Positions 46,567 to 56,618 of a stretch of DNA of 64,000 bases are shown here, piece by piece. How positions within the stretch are numbered: the stretch's first letter is position 1; each line of letters starts with the position of its first letter. Origin of the DNA: Salvia splendens (Eukaryota > Streptophyta > Magnoliopsida > Lamiales > Lamiaceae); NCBI RefSeq assembly GCF_004379255.2, contig NC_056039.1:10811711-10875710 (forward strand). Reading direction: 5' to 3'. The translations under genes and the position numbers were made by a program. The notes beneath the pieces are model-generated. The model was given only the letters and a program-made list of their open reading frames with translations, did not search any database and had not been told where the DNA came from.

Positions 46567-47734
46567 ATGAAGCGTTACAACAACAACGAAAAATCAGTTT
46601 GGGGACAGAATCGGAACGATTCATACCCGGTTAACTGGTTCGGAGGTCGTCCACCCTTCGGAGGCCGCCGCAATGGTAGCGGGAACTACCGATCGTCAGG
46701 GGACGACGGTGACATAGAGGGTCGCACAATGGAAGAGACCCATCACGATGATCATGTAGGCAGCAAGTTGGATCGGGTTCTGGAAAAATTTGATCAATTC
46801 GACATATGGAGGGAGGGGGCAGATCGAAAATTCGAGAATCTAGCTCCTGCGATAACGCGCGACTCTGACGTGCCGTTAGGGTTCGACGATAGGGATGAAC
46901 CACCATGGGACGATAATAGAAGAAGGAGACCGCGGGAGAAAGGGTTTCAGCCGAGAAACCCTAATCTTGGTTTCCTAGAAGGGCCGCGTCGCGAGGAGAA
47001 GAGCCGTACATGGCTGGGAATTTCAAGGGGAAAGACATCACAATTTCGCCCGCCCCGCTACGTGTTGGGACCCACCGCATCGTTACAAATCCCACGTTGC
47101 GGGCTATGAGAAACCTCAGAGGGTTAAGATACCCCCACCTCGATTCAATGGATCGGACGCTACTAATTGGGTGTCGAGGGTTCAGTACTACTTCGACCAC
47201 GTTATGATGCCCGACGCTGAGCGCCTGCACTACGCCGTAATGTTGTTTGATCCGCCGGCGGGGTGGGTTTTCAATTATTGCGCAAACAACTATTTTGTCG
47301 AGTGGCAGTATTTCTTGGAAGATGTACGGCATCGTTTTGACGGGCAAAGTTTTAAGAATTATTATGGACTTCTCGCCAAGCTTACTCAGACAGGAACATT
47401 GCGGGAATATCATGATACTTTCGACAGGTACCTCAACAGGGTGCAAGGGGTCCCGGAATCGGAGTTATTCACACTCTTTGTCGCAGGCCTTAAACCAGAC
47501 ATGCAGGAGCGTCTGCAGTTACATCGCCCCTCGTCGCTTGCAGCCGCGATGGCCTTAACGTTGGAGTTAGCAGACATTCAGGTAGGTCGTGGCCAGCCAT
47601 CGACAACGCCTACGAGTTCGCGTCGGCCTTGGCAGAATCGGGGGGCCTCGAAAGCAGCTAGAGGTCTTCTCTTCGCAGCCCCTTTCTCAGCTTCCATCGG
47701 GATCTGTCCCCACATCGGACTACTCGTCACATGA
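46567..47734 (+). pseudogene. Gypsy gag of the gag-only element (one frameshift)
   Basis: The first frame (46567-47109) is a basic/acidic leader with GFDDRDEPPWDDNRRRRP. Between about 47060 and 47100 the reading shifts to a second frame. That frame reads PPRFNGSDATNWVSRVQYY through WQYFLEDVRHRFDGQSF, GTLREYHDTFDRYLNRV and LFVAGLKPDMQERLQLHRP: the retrotrans_gag capsid domain. No zinc knuckle is seen. It ends in a different frame from ORF2, so a further frame change or separate start is needed. Confidence 0.8.
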
Positions 47735-48620
47735 ACCACCAACACATGTGGATCCCATTGTTCGTGGGTTTGTAAAATTCCGACCTTTGCCGCAGCCTCC
47801 ACTGCCGCATCGCTTTCGGAGTGAGGTCGATGAGGGCATATGTTATGGAGAGGTCGTTACTCACATGCATTCGCCAACACGAGACGACGACGAGGAGCTT
47901 TGTGATTCAGAGGACTGCATATTAGATGCAGAGTTTTGTGATTCAGAGGACTCCATATTAGAGGAGGAGCGTTGTGATTCAGAGAACTCCATATTAGCGA
48001 CACTAGCAAAGAAACTCATGGATCGTGGCTTGCCTAATGAGAATCGGGGATCTAGGGAAGGTAGAGATGGCAGACTCGAAGACCAACAAGTTTCATCTTT
48101 TTATGAAATCTACCCACCGTGCAGCCCCGATATGAGTAAAGAGAAGGAGGAAGATGCATTGTTAGGAGATGTAGAGGAGGACGATTCCACTGATGAAGTG
48201 AAGAAGGTCATCGCCTCACTCAATGTTGTTCAAGTGTCATCCAAAAATGTTCTTGGAAATGGTCGGGGCAAGAAAGGAGATGGTGCTTACACCGATTTGC
48301 CCGTGATTGCTTGTGTCTATGTGGATTTGAATGTCGGTGATGTTCCAAGTATGAATCATCGATCAACATCGCTCGACAAAGATGCAAGGTTGATCCATCC
48401 GAGTAATGACATGCCATGCTTGGGCATTCTGGGAGGCATGGACAAGCTTTTCGATTTGGCAAGGAATTTTTCCGACAAAGTTGGGTCTCCTTTGTTGATT
48501 TTTTATGTAAGTGAAGAAGGGAGACGTTCATCTGTTCGGTGTATGTTTGATCCAGGAGGAGTTGCCTCGCCGAAGCTTCTGCTTTCAACTCTCCTTTTTG
48601 TTTCGTGGTTCCCACCTTGA
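47655..48620 (+). CDS. Unrecognised acidic ORF2 of the gag-only element
   Basis: The open frame extends from at least 47589, but the codons with sensible composition start near 47655. The protein of about 320 aa is acidic and has three 12-residue repeats (CDSEDCILDAEF, CDSEDSILEEER, CDSENSILATLA; 36 bp each at about 47902-48009). Later come NRGSREGRDGRLEDQQ and, near the end, LGILGGMDKLFDLARNFSD. It has none of the DTG, YVDD or DDE motifs. It occupies the place of pol before the polypurine tract. Function unknown. Confidence 0.55.
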   Translation, partial: QLEVFSSQPLSQLPSGSVPTSDYSSHEPPTHVDPIVRGFVKFRPLPQPPLPHRFRSEVDEGICYGEVVTHMHSPTRDDDEELCDSEDCILDAEFCDSEDSILEEERCDSENSILATLAKKLMDRGLPNENRGSREGRDGRLEDQQVSSFYEIYPPCSPDMSKEKEEDALLGDVEEDDSTDEVKKVIASLNVVQVSSKNVLGNGRGKKGDGAYTDLPVIACVYVDLNVGDVPSMNHRSTSLDKDARLIHPSNDMPCLGILGGMDKLFDLARNFSDKVGSPLLIFYVSEEGRRSSVRCMFDPGGVASPKLLLSTLLFVSWFPP

Positions 48621-49017
48621 GGACAAGGTGGATTTTAACCGTGGGGGAGTTGATATGAACCTCTATTATTATTATTTAGTTTAGATATTATAGGGATTTA
48701 GCATATCTTTTTCTATATCTTTGTTTTCTTGTTCATTAAGTCAGTAGCATTATAAATACGATAGATTGTTATCTTTTTTATTCATTCAATCAATTAATGA
48801 AATATTTTCTCCATCAAGGATAACGTGTGTTTTTCAATCCTAACTTTGGATTCCCTCCGCTGATCCTAATTGGACGCCGGAGTATTCTATCAGCCGCCGA
48901 GTTATCTGCCCGACGGGGGCGACTCCCGCGCACAGAAACTCTGCCACCGTCCGCCGAGCCTATTGGTCGCCGGAAATTGATCTCCACCGCCGAGCGAAAC
49001 TCGCCGCCGGTGCTTAT

Positions 49018-49492
49018 TGATGGGGTGCGTACTAAACAAGCCCAACAGCAATGACGGCCCATCAGCCCAAAGCCCAAGGAAGAGCATGAGTTCGGCATTA
49101 CCAAAGAGTTCGGCCTCAGCCTACAGCTCGGTAAAAGCCAACCAATCAAGCTCTGCTCTCAGGTCGGCATCAAGCTCTACTCTCAGATCGGCAACCAAAG
49201 CAGTTCGGTCTCAGTAAGAGTTCGGCCTCAGCCTACAGCTCGGTAAAAGCCAACCAATCAAGCTCTGCTCTCAGGTCGGCATCAAGCTCTACTCTCAGAT
49301 CGGCAACTAAAGCAGTTCGGTCTCAGTATTCGACCGAACAAGGAGTTAATGGACCCATACAGGATTTCCACAACTTCCAACACACCCACTACCACGTGGT
49401 GTCAACTCAGGCCACGATCGTAGGCCATGACCTACGCTACATGCAGGACCTCCATGACCTCCACGACATCCACAACCATCATTAGTGGTGAT
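49018..49492 (+). mobile_element. Partial LTR of a second Tat-type element with internal duplication
   Basis: It starts TGATGGGGTGCGTACTAAAC, like the complete LTRs at 49493 and 59813, but diverges and has no matching right end. A tandem duplication of about 112 bp (49105-49216 and 49217-49328) containing AGAGTTCGGCCTCAGCC is present only here. It directly abuts the full element and cuts the 3' LTR of the gag-only element, so it marks an older insertion or a recombination product. Confidence 0.75.
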
Positions 49493-50166
49493 TGATGGGG
49501 TACGAACTAAACCCTAATGGCAAGCCCAATAACAGTGACGGCCCATCAGCCCAGAGCCCAAGAAAGAGTATCTGTTCGGCACCAAAGAGTTCGGCACGAC
49601 CAAAGAGTTCGGACTCAGCCTACAGCTCGGTAAAAGCCGACCAGTCAAGCTCTCCTCTCAGATCGGTAAGAGCTGATCGGTAAAGTCCAGCAGTTCGGTC
49701 TCAGCATTCGACCGAACTAGGAGTTAGTGGACTCATGAAAGGCCTCCACGACCTCCGCTATACCCACGATCTATTTAGTGGTACGAAGCAGTTATTGAGC
49801 AGTTATTGCTCACCCACGATCTTGTTAGTGAGGCTGCAAACCACGATCTTAGTTCAATGTATAAATAGAACTTAGATCAGATAGAAAAAGGTTAAGCTCT
49901 CTAGAGATAAAATACCATATAGCAAGTCTGTGTTGTAAGCTGTAATCCCAGATCAAGCAATACAATCTTGCCCTCCTTTCTTCCCGTGGACGTAGATTTA
50001 CTTCAGTAAATCGAACCACGTAAATTCTTTGTGTCGTAGTTTTCATTCTCTACCAGCATTTACTAACATCAGAAATTCGCGGATCCATCACTGGCGCCGT
50101 CTGTGGGAAACAGAGAACAAAATTTGTGATAAAGCGAATTTTTGATCCATTTTTTCCACCCAAAAA

Positions 50167-52251
50167 ATGCATACCAGATCGCAGAGTACCCGTATTCCTG
50201 CCCGTGAGAACCAGGAGGAAGCCAATCCATCCCATAGGTCTGGAAAACAGCCTAGGGATAAATCCACCACCAGTTCTCATGGCGAAGGAACAAGCCGCTC
50301 CAAAAATCGTCCCACTGAGTCTTCCCAGCAGCCCGATTTGAATGAGGCTGTCAAGCAGTTTTTGGCGGCGAAGCAGGAGGAATTCTTAACCTTCCTGCGA
50401 AAAAGCCAAAAGCAGCCGGAGACGAAAACGGCGGATTCTCCTTCTCCCTCCGCACAAGAAAGTCACTACCGCAGTAGTGTCGCATCTCCCAGGAGAAAGA
50501 ATCCCCGTCCCCAACATGTTCCAGTTCCTCCTCGGTACCGGAATCACAGGAGAACTCAATCTCCTCCAAACCGACGAGATATCGGATTCGCCGTGTACGG
50601 AGCACTGAAGACTCCGTTCTCGGACGACATCACCCGAACTCCCCTACCACAGAACTACCGAACTCCGTCGATGACTTACGACGGGCTCGTGGACCCTCAC
50701 GATTTCTTGGGGCGCTATCAATATAACATGGCGAACCAGGGTCTCAACGAGGTCCACATGTGCAAGCTGTTTCCCGAGCTGCTCATCGGGAACGCGAGAA
50801 GGTGGTTCGATAGCCTCCCCCAGGGCAGCATCAGATCTTACCGAGATCTAATGGATGCCTTCCACAGGAGGTTCTTTCAGAAAGCGGAAGCCCGAATCAC
50901 TTCGGCTCAGCTGCTTTCCATTCGTCAAGGTCGCGACGAAAAAATCAGCGACTTTATGACAAGATTCCACAAGGAATGCCTGCAAGTAGACGATCTCAAC
51001 GATCTGCTTGTCATCTCGGCATTCCAAAATGGAATCCTGCCCGGAGCTCTCTACAGGAAGCTCGTTGAGTGCGGTCCGCAGACAGCTCAGGAAATGTGGG
51101 ACATTGCGGACCAGTACTCCCGGGCCGATGAGGCAGACCGTCGCAAACGGTCGTTAGACAGCTCATCGACCCGAGGAGACAGAAGGAAGCCCGATCATAG
51201 CGATCAGGGGCATCCTCGCCGGACTCCATTTGAAAGAATTCAAAGGGCTCCGGTGCAAGACAGATTGGGACCCCGTCTCAATCCCGAGAAGCCGCCCGCT
51301 CAGTTCGTACCGCTGAACAAGCCGAGAGCGGAAATTTTCGAACTGCACTCTGACCTGTTCGAAAAGCCAAAGCGGATGACGAAATCAGCCGCGCGCCGAC
51401 CCCAGGATAACTACTGCTCCTACCATCAAGACCACGGTCACGATACTGAGGAGTGCAGAAACTTGGCTGCAGGTATCGATGTTCTTGTGAAGGCAGGGAC
51501 ATTGAAAAAATACCGAAGCAAGCAGCCAAAGAAGAATAAAAAGCAGAGTGGTGCGAACTGCGCTCCTCAGGATCCGAAAAGGCAGCCGGATCCCGAAGAC
51601 GAGGACGAGCCGCAATATGATGGAGTAATCCAGACTATTGACGCGCTCCCTGCCGGGAAGACCAAGTCGTCCCTAAAGTCAGAACGCAGAGGCTCCAATC
51701 GAGAGGAGCCAACGCATAAAAGGCTGAAGCAGGACGAAGTGATTACGTTCTCGGCTGCTGATCCCGTCCCGGCCATCTCTCCTCACCAAGACGCCATTGT
51801 CATCCAAGCCGGAGTGGCAAACAAACTGATCCACAGGGTGTTTGTGGATACAGGAGCGTCGGTTAGCATTCTTTTTAAAGAGTGCTTTGACAAACTAGAA
51901 GTGGACCCAGCTCGGCTCAGTCCGGCTCCGCTTCCCCTAAAGAGCTTCGCCCAGGAGTACACCCGCCCTGAAGGTATTATCAGCCTTCCGATCACGGTGG
52001 GGAAAGCGCCTACTAGCTCCAGTACGATGATTGAGTTTTTCGTGGTGAAAGCTCGGTCCCCGTACAACATCATCCTGGGAAGAGACTGGCTCAACACAGT
52101 TCGGGCCGTTTGCTCCACTTATCACCTCACCATCAAGATCCCTACTAAAGGAGGGATAGCGGTCATCCGAGGTGACCAAAAGAGAGCAAAGGAATGTCTG
52201 CAAATTGCGCTTAGAAGTGCCGAGCAGTCAGATCGGCACCACCAAGCATAG
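50167..52251 (+). CDS. Tat gag-protease polyprotein
   Basis: 694 aa starting at ATG 50167, about 75 bp after the primer site. An N-terminal Lys/Pro/Arg-rich leader is followed by the capsid-type domain (FLGRYQYNMANQGLNEVHMC, GNARRWFDSLPQGSIRSY, KISDFMTRFHKECLQ). A histidine/cysteine cluster (CSYHQDHGHDTEECRNL) may serve for nucleic acid binding. The C-terminus is an aspartic protease with VFVDTGASVSILF near residue 560. The ORF is intact. It ends with TAG at 52249-52251 followed by CAATCA; see findings. Confidence 0.92.
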   Translation: MHTRSQSTRIPARENQEEANPSHRSGKQPRDKSTTSSHGEGTSRSKNRPTESSQQPDLNEAVKQFLAAKQEEFLTFLRKSQKQPETKTADSPSPSAQESHYRSSVASPRRKNPRPQHVPVPPRYRNHRRTQSPPNRRDIGFAVYGALKTPFSDDITRTPLPQNYRTPSMTYDGLVDPHDFLGRYQYNMANQGLNEVHMCKLFPELLIGNARRWFDSLPQGSIRSYRDLMDAFHRRFFQKAEARITSAQLLSIRQGRDEKISDFMTRFHKECLQVDDLNDLLVISAFQNGILPGALYRKLVECGPQTAQEMWDIADQYSRADEADRRKRSLDSSSTRGDRRKPDHSDQGHPRRTPFERIQRAPVQDRLGPRLNPEKPPAQFVPLNKPRAEIFELHSDLFEKPKRMTKSAARRPQDNYCSYHQDHGHDTEECRNLAAGIDVLVKAGTLKKYRSKQPKKNKKQSGANCAPQDPKRQPDPEDEDEPQYDGVIQTIDALPAGKTKSSLKSERRGSNREEPTHKRLKQDEVITFSAADPVPAISPHQDAIVIQAGVANKLIHRVFVDTGASVSILFKECFDKLEVDPARLSPAPLPLKSFAQEYTRPEGIISLPITVGKAPTSSSTMIEFFVVKARSPYNIILGRDWLNTVRAVCSTYHLTIKIPTKGGIAVIRGDQKRAKECLQIALRSAEQSDRHHQA

Positions 52252-52384
52252 CAATCACAGCAGCCGGAGTCAGAGGCGATGACCGAAGTCATACCGGAGC
52301 CGAACTCGATGACAGTTCAGCTGTACGAAGACGATCCATCCAGAACGGTTAAGATCGGCTTCGCGGGAACGCCCCTACTTCGGG

Positions 52385-55300
52385 AAAAAAACCATCCAGC
52401 TCCTCAAGGAGTATAAAGACGTCTTTGCATGGTCTCCGTTGGACATGACCGGAGTGCCCCCCGAGGTAATCACTCATCGGTTAAATATTGATCCTTCGGT
52501 CCGGCCGATAAAACAGAAGCAAAGACTCTTTGCGGCAGAACGAAGTCAAGTCATCCATGACGAAGTCCGTCAATTATTGAAGGCGGATGTGTTATTCGAA
52601 GTGAAGTATCCCTCATGGGTGGCCAATCCTGTCATGATCAAGAAAAAGGAAGGAGGATGGCGGATGTGCATAGATTTCACCGATCTAAATAAGCACTGTC
52701 CCAAAGATTGCTATCCCCTTCCGAACATAGATAAAAAAGTAGAAGCTTTGATAGGCTTTGAAATTTTCTATTTTCTTGATCTGTACAAAGGATACCATCA
52801 AGTTTTAATGGATGAGATTGACGCTTCAAAAACGGCCTTCATTACTGATTTCGGCATTTTCGCTTATAAAAAGATGCCATTCGGTTTAAAGAATGCCGGA
52901 GCCACTTATCAAAGGATGGTAGACAAGCTTTTTCGGCACCTGATTGGAAAGGAGGTCGAAGTGTATGTTGACGATATAGTCGTCAAAAGCAAAAGCACTT
53001 CGGAGTACGAGCACAACCTCAAGTCCACTCTCAACGTGCTCAAGAAAGCCAACCTCAAACTTAATCCCCAAAAGTGTACCTTTTTGGTAGATTCGGGAAA
53101 GTTTCTGGGTTGTTGGGTTTCAAAGGACGGACTCAAGGCAAACCCCTCAAAAGTTCAAGTCGTTCAGAACATGGCAATGCCGAAGTCCATACATGACGTG
53201 CAAAGGCTAACCGGATGTCTAGCCGCACTGAATCGATTCCTTTCCCAAGCAGCCGAAAAGCAACTGCCGTTCTTCAAGGTGTTGAAAAAGGCACCAAAGT
53301 TCGAGTGGGGAGCCGAGCAGAAAAAGGCCTTTGACGAGCTCAAAAGTTATCTAGCCGAGCTTCCTATTCTCTCTGCTCCAACCGAAGCCGAAGTAATATT
53401 CTTATACTTAGCGGCATCGGATCAAACCATCAGCGCAGTGCTTGTGCGAGAAGAAGGCCTAAAGCAGCTTCCCATCTACTTTACAAGCCGAGCATTAAGG
53501 GGTCCAGAAACAAGGTATCAACCTCTGGAAAAAATTGCTCTGGCGTTAGTAAATGCAGCAAGGAGACTGCGGCCATACTTCTATGCTCACAAGGTATGCG
53601 TCTTAACCGATCTGCCTCTTCGGCAAGTTTTGACCAAGCCAGAAGCATCAGGCAGAATCGCCAAGTGGGCCATAGAGCTGGGAGAGCACACAATTGAATA
53701 TCTACCTCGGAAAGCCATCAAGGGACAAGCCTTGGCAGATTTTCTTGCAGAAGCAAAGTTCGATCAAGCAATTCCTGTTATTGCCGAACATAAGAATTCT
53801 GCCAATGCCGAACTAGCACAGCCCTTGGAATCCGAAGTAGAGCCGCCGGACTGCTGGAGCGGATTCGTAGATGGAGCTTCAAACAAGATGGGAAGTGGAG
53901 CTGGTATTTTACTTGTCGCTCCCGACGGACACGAGGTAACCTACTCACTTCGGTTCCTATTCCCCACTACTAATAATGAAGCCGAGTACGAAGCCCTCCT
54001 GGCCGGACTCCAGTTAGCGCAAAGTCTGCTCGTCAAATCTCTCAAAGTCCATTGTGATTCACAAGTCATAGTAAATCACATGTTGGGTACAAGTGAAGCT
54101 CGTGACGAGAGAATGAAGAAGTATTTGGACAAAGCGCAAAGCATTAGCCGAAGTTTCTCCTATTTTCGGATAATCCGCATTCCCAGAGCGGAAAATAGCC
54201 GAGCAGATACCTTAAGTAAGTTGGCCTCAGATCCGAGCTCAAAGGCGGAAGAATTAATGCATCGAAGCATTGATGAAGCCGAGGTACATTCAGTATCCAG
54301 CTCGCCGAACTGGATGACGCCGATCTTGCAGTATCTGGATCAAGGACAATTGCCCGAGGATAAGAGAGAAGCTCGGAAGATCACGTGCCGAGCACTTCGG
54401 TACGAACTTCATGAAGGAGTCCTCTTTAGAAAGTCTTACCTCCAGCCGTTATTGCGGTGCGTAGGACCAGAAGAGACGGACTACATCCTCAGAGAAGTTC
54501 ATGAAGGATCGTGCGGTAGCCACATCGGAGCCAGAGCTTTAGCTAAAAAAGTTCTGAGATGGGGATATTATTGGCCAACCATGGTACAAGAGGCAGTGCA
54601 GCTCGTCAAGAAGTGTACGAAGTGCCAAATTCATGCAAATGTCCCAAGGATGCCGCAGACCGATCTATACACTATGCAAAGCCCTTGGCCTTTCATGCAA
54701 TGGGGCATAGACATAGTGGGACCACTTCCTCAAGCTCCTCGGCAAATGAAATTCCTTATCGTTGCCGTGGACTACTTCACGAAGTGGGTGGAGGCTGAAC
54801 CATTAGCTACGATAACGAGCTCAAAGGCATTGGACTTCGTCTGGAAGAACATAGTGTGCCGATTTGGCATACCCCACATCCTCATCTCGGATAATGGGAC
54901 TCAGTTCACCGACAAGACGTTCAAGAATTGGTGCCAAGAGCTGAACATTCAACAGCGGTTCACTTCGGTCTCCCATCCCCAAGCAAACGGACAAACGGAA
55001 GTAACGAACCGGATTCTGGTGAAAGGGTTAAAAGCTCGGTTAGAACAAGCCAAAGGACAATGGGTAGAAAATCTCCCTCAAGTCCTATGGTCCTACCGAA
55101 CTACACCCAAAACCTCCAACGGTGAAACTCCGTATAGTCTGGTGTACGGCACTGAAGCCGTAATTCCGGTGGAGATCGGCGTACCCAGTCCCCGAACTCT
55201 AAATTTCTCCTCAGAAATGAATGACGACGGACTGAGAGCAGAACTAGATCTCGCCGAAGAAAGAAGAGAATTGGCGTGCATAAAAGCAGCCAAGTATAAG

Positions 55301-55543
55301 GAGCAAGTAGCCCGGTATTATAACCAAAGGGTGAAAAAGCTTCAATTTCAAGTGGGAGATCTCGTCTTGAGAAACAACGAAGTAAGCCGAGCAGAAAAGC
55401 TGGGCAAACTCGAACCCACATGGGAGGGTCCGTATCGGGTGTCAGAAGTCCTCGGCAAAGGGTCTTATAAATTGACTCACATGTCAGGAGAACAAGTACC
55501 CCGAACATGGCACGTCTCCAACCTCAAGAAGTTCCACTTGTAA
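52385..55543 (+). CDS. Tat pol: RT, RNase H, second RNase H, integrase
   Basis: An open frame of more than 1030 codons with no internal stop; it has no ATG before 52445, so it is probably made as a fusion with gag-protease. It shows RT (KKKEGGWRMCIDFTDLN, KMPFGLKNAGATYQRMV, YVDDIVVKS near residue 176) and the first RNase H (LAASDQTISAVLVREEG). The second RNase H is at ~475-620 (GFVDGASNKMGSGAGI, NNEAEYEALLAGL). The integrase has the HHCC zinc site (HEGSCGSHIG ... KKCTKCQIHAN) and the DDE residues in WGIDIVGPLP, SDNGTQFTD and QANGQTEVTN. It lies in the +1 frame relative to gag-protease; the frames meet at a run of seven A at 52385-52391. Confidence 0.93.
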   Translation, partial: KKTIQLLKEYKDVFAWSPLDMTGVPPEVITHRLNIDPSVRPIKQKQRLFAAERSQVIHDEVRQLLKADVLFEVKYPSWVANPVMIKKKEGGWRMCIDFTDLNKHCPKDCYPLPNIDKKVEALIGFEIFYFLDLYKGYHQVLMDEIDASKTAFITDFGIFAYKKMPFGLKNAGATYQRMVDKLFRHLIGKEVEVYVDDIVVKSKSTSEYEHNLKSTLNVLKKANLKLNPQKCTFLVDSGKFLGCWVSKDGLKANPSKVQVVQNMAMPKSIHDVQRLTGCLAALNRFLSQAAEKQLPFFKVLKKAPKFEWGAEQKKAFDELKSYLAELPILSAPTEAEVIFLYLAASDQTISAVLVREEGLKQLPIYFTSRALRGPETRYQPLEKIALALVNAARRLRPYFYAHKVCVLTDLPLRQVLTKPEASGRIAKWAIELGEHTIEYLPRKAIKGQALADFLAEAKFDQAIPVIAEHKNSANAELAQPLESEVEPPDCWSGFVDGASNKMGSGAGILLVAPDGHEVTYSLRFLFPTTNNEAEYEALLAGLQLAQSLLVKSLKVHCDSQVIVNHMLGTSEARDERMKKYLDKAQSISRSFSYFRIIRIPRAENSRADTLSKLASDPSSKAEELMHRSIDEAEVHSVSSSPNWMTPILQYLDQGQLPEDKREARKITCRALRYELHEGVLFRKSYLQPLLRCVGPEETDYILREVHEGSCGSHIGARALAKKVLRWGYYWPTMVQEAVQLVKKCTKCQIHANVPRMPQTDLYTMQSPWPFMQWGIDIVGPLPQAPRQMKFLIVAVDYFTKWVEAEPLATITSSKALDFVWKNIVCRFGIPHILISDNGTQFTDKTFKNWCQELNIQQRFTSVSHPQANGQTEVTNRILVKGLKARLEQAKGQWVENLPQVLWSYRTTPKTSNGETPYSLVYGTEAVIPVEIGVPSPRTLNFSSEMNDDGLRAELDLAEERRELACIKAAKYKEQVARYYNQRVKKLQFQVGDLVLRNNEVSRAEKLGKLEPTWEGPYRVSEVLGKGSYKLTHMSGEQVPRTWHVSNLKKFHL

Positions 55544-56618
55544 GAGACAAGGTCCGGTCAGTCTGTCTTGTGTCTAGTTCGGTCATAGGGGTACATGTTT
55601 TTATTTGTTTGTTTTTTACTTGTAAAAAGTTTAAAGTTTTTTTCTTTCATCTTTTTCATTTTTTCTCTATGTGTTTTGTCTCTATGTGCTTGTCGTCTCT
55701 TACAAATGGTACCAAGGTATATCGTTCTTTAAAGACTGATCCCCTTTTTAGATCGATTATTAAAGACTATTGTGAGTCCAAGCTTCTAAGGAGGATATAA
55801 GACCACAATTCAGCTTAACAAGCAGTCCGTCTGAAACGAACTGCAATAAGCCAACGATTGTGAGTCCAAGCTTCTCAGGAAGATACAAGACCACAATTCG
55901 GCTTAAGAAATAAGCACTTCGTCTGAAGCGAACTGCAATAAGGGAAAGTCCGATCCACGCGATAAACCTCACCGAATTAGGACGACCAAGTTCGGTCAAA
56001 GAAGTTTACCTCATAAGACCGGGGACGACCACGTCTAGTCAAAGAGGTTTACTGCATAAGACCACTTCGGTTAACTGGGAAAGTCCGATCCACGCGATAA
56101 AACTCGCCGAATTAGGACAAGGGAAAGTTCGATCCCGGCGACAAAAATCGCCAAATTAGAACACAAACCAAGTTCGGTCAAAGATGTTTATTTCATCAGA
56201 CCAAAGACGAGTCCGGTCAAAGATGTTTATTTCATCAGACCAAAGACGAGTCCGGTCAAAGATGTTTATTTCATCAGACCAAAGACGAGTCCGGTCAAAG
56301 ATGTTTATTTCATCAGACCAAAGACGAGTCCGGTCAAAGATGTTTATTTCATCAGACCAAAGACGAGTCCGGTCAAAGATGTTTATTTCATCAGACCAAG
56401 GACCAAGTCCGGTCAAAGAAGTTTACTTCATAAGACCAAGGACCAAGTCCGGTCAAAGAAGTTTACTTCATAAGATCGAGGACAAGTACGATGAAATTTT
56501 TTCGCTAAGCTGTAAATGCAGTGTTAGAAGCGAAAACAAAATTTCATTTTTCAAATCTTGTTCGGCATACAACTCCGCTACCCTACAAAATGGCGTTACG
56601 CTATTACAAAGGACTATT
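55544..56618. repeat. Non-coding Tat region with 39-bp tandem repeats
   Basis: From about 55790 the sequence is built from diverged repeats around the motif GTCCGGTCAAAGA(T/A)GTTTA. At 56173-56400 this becomes six nearly perfect 39-bp units with TTTCATCAGACCAAAGACGAG-like cores (a sub-motif is ATGTTTATTTCATCAGACC), followed by two diverged units with AAGACCAAGGACCAAG. Being a multiple of three and free of stops, the array is open on both strands. Such arrays are common between pol and 3' LTR in Tat elements. Confidence 0.9.

Larger units (their letters stand above)
46157..49017 (+). mobile_element. Gag-only Ty3/gypsy-like LTR element (TR-GAG type)
   Basis: The 5' LTR spans 46157-46543 (TGATACGAACCTC ... 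CACCCTTAACA). The 3' LTR begins at 48654 and is cut off at 49017 by the next gypsy sequence. The LTRs differ at about a dozen of 360 positions by eye. Internal DNA has a gypsy gag and a second acidic ORF, then a polypurine tract (CCGTGGGGGAG) abutting the 3' LTR. There is no protease, reverse transcriptase or integrase in the 2.1-kb interior, so it needs enzymes from a partner. Confidence 0.85.

Noticed and set aside
56173..56460. Resemblance of the regular 39-bp array (and the 44-bp arrays) to a CRISPR array
   Set aside because: The units are contiguous tandem copies without unique spacers, in a plant nuclear retrotransposon.
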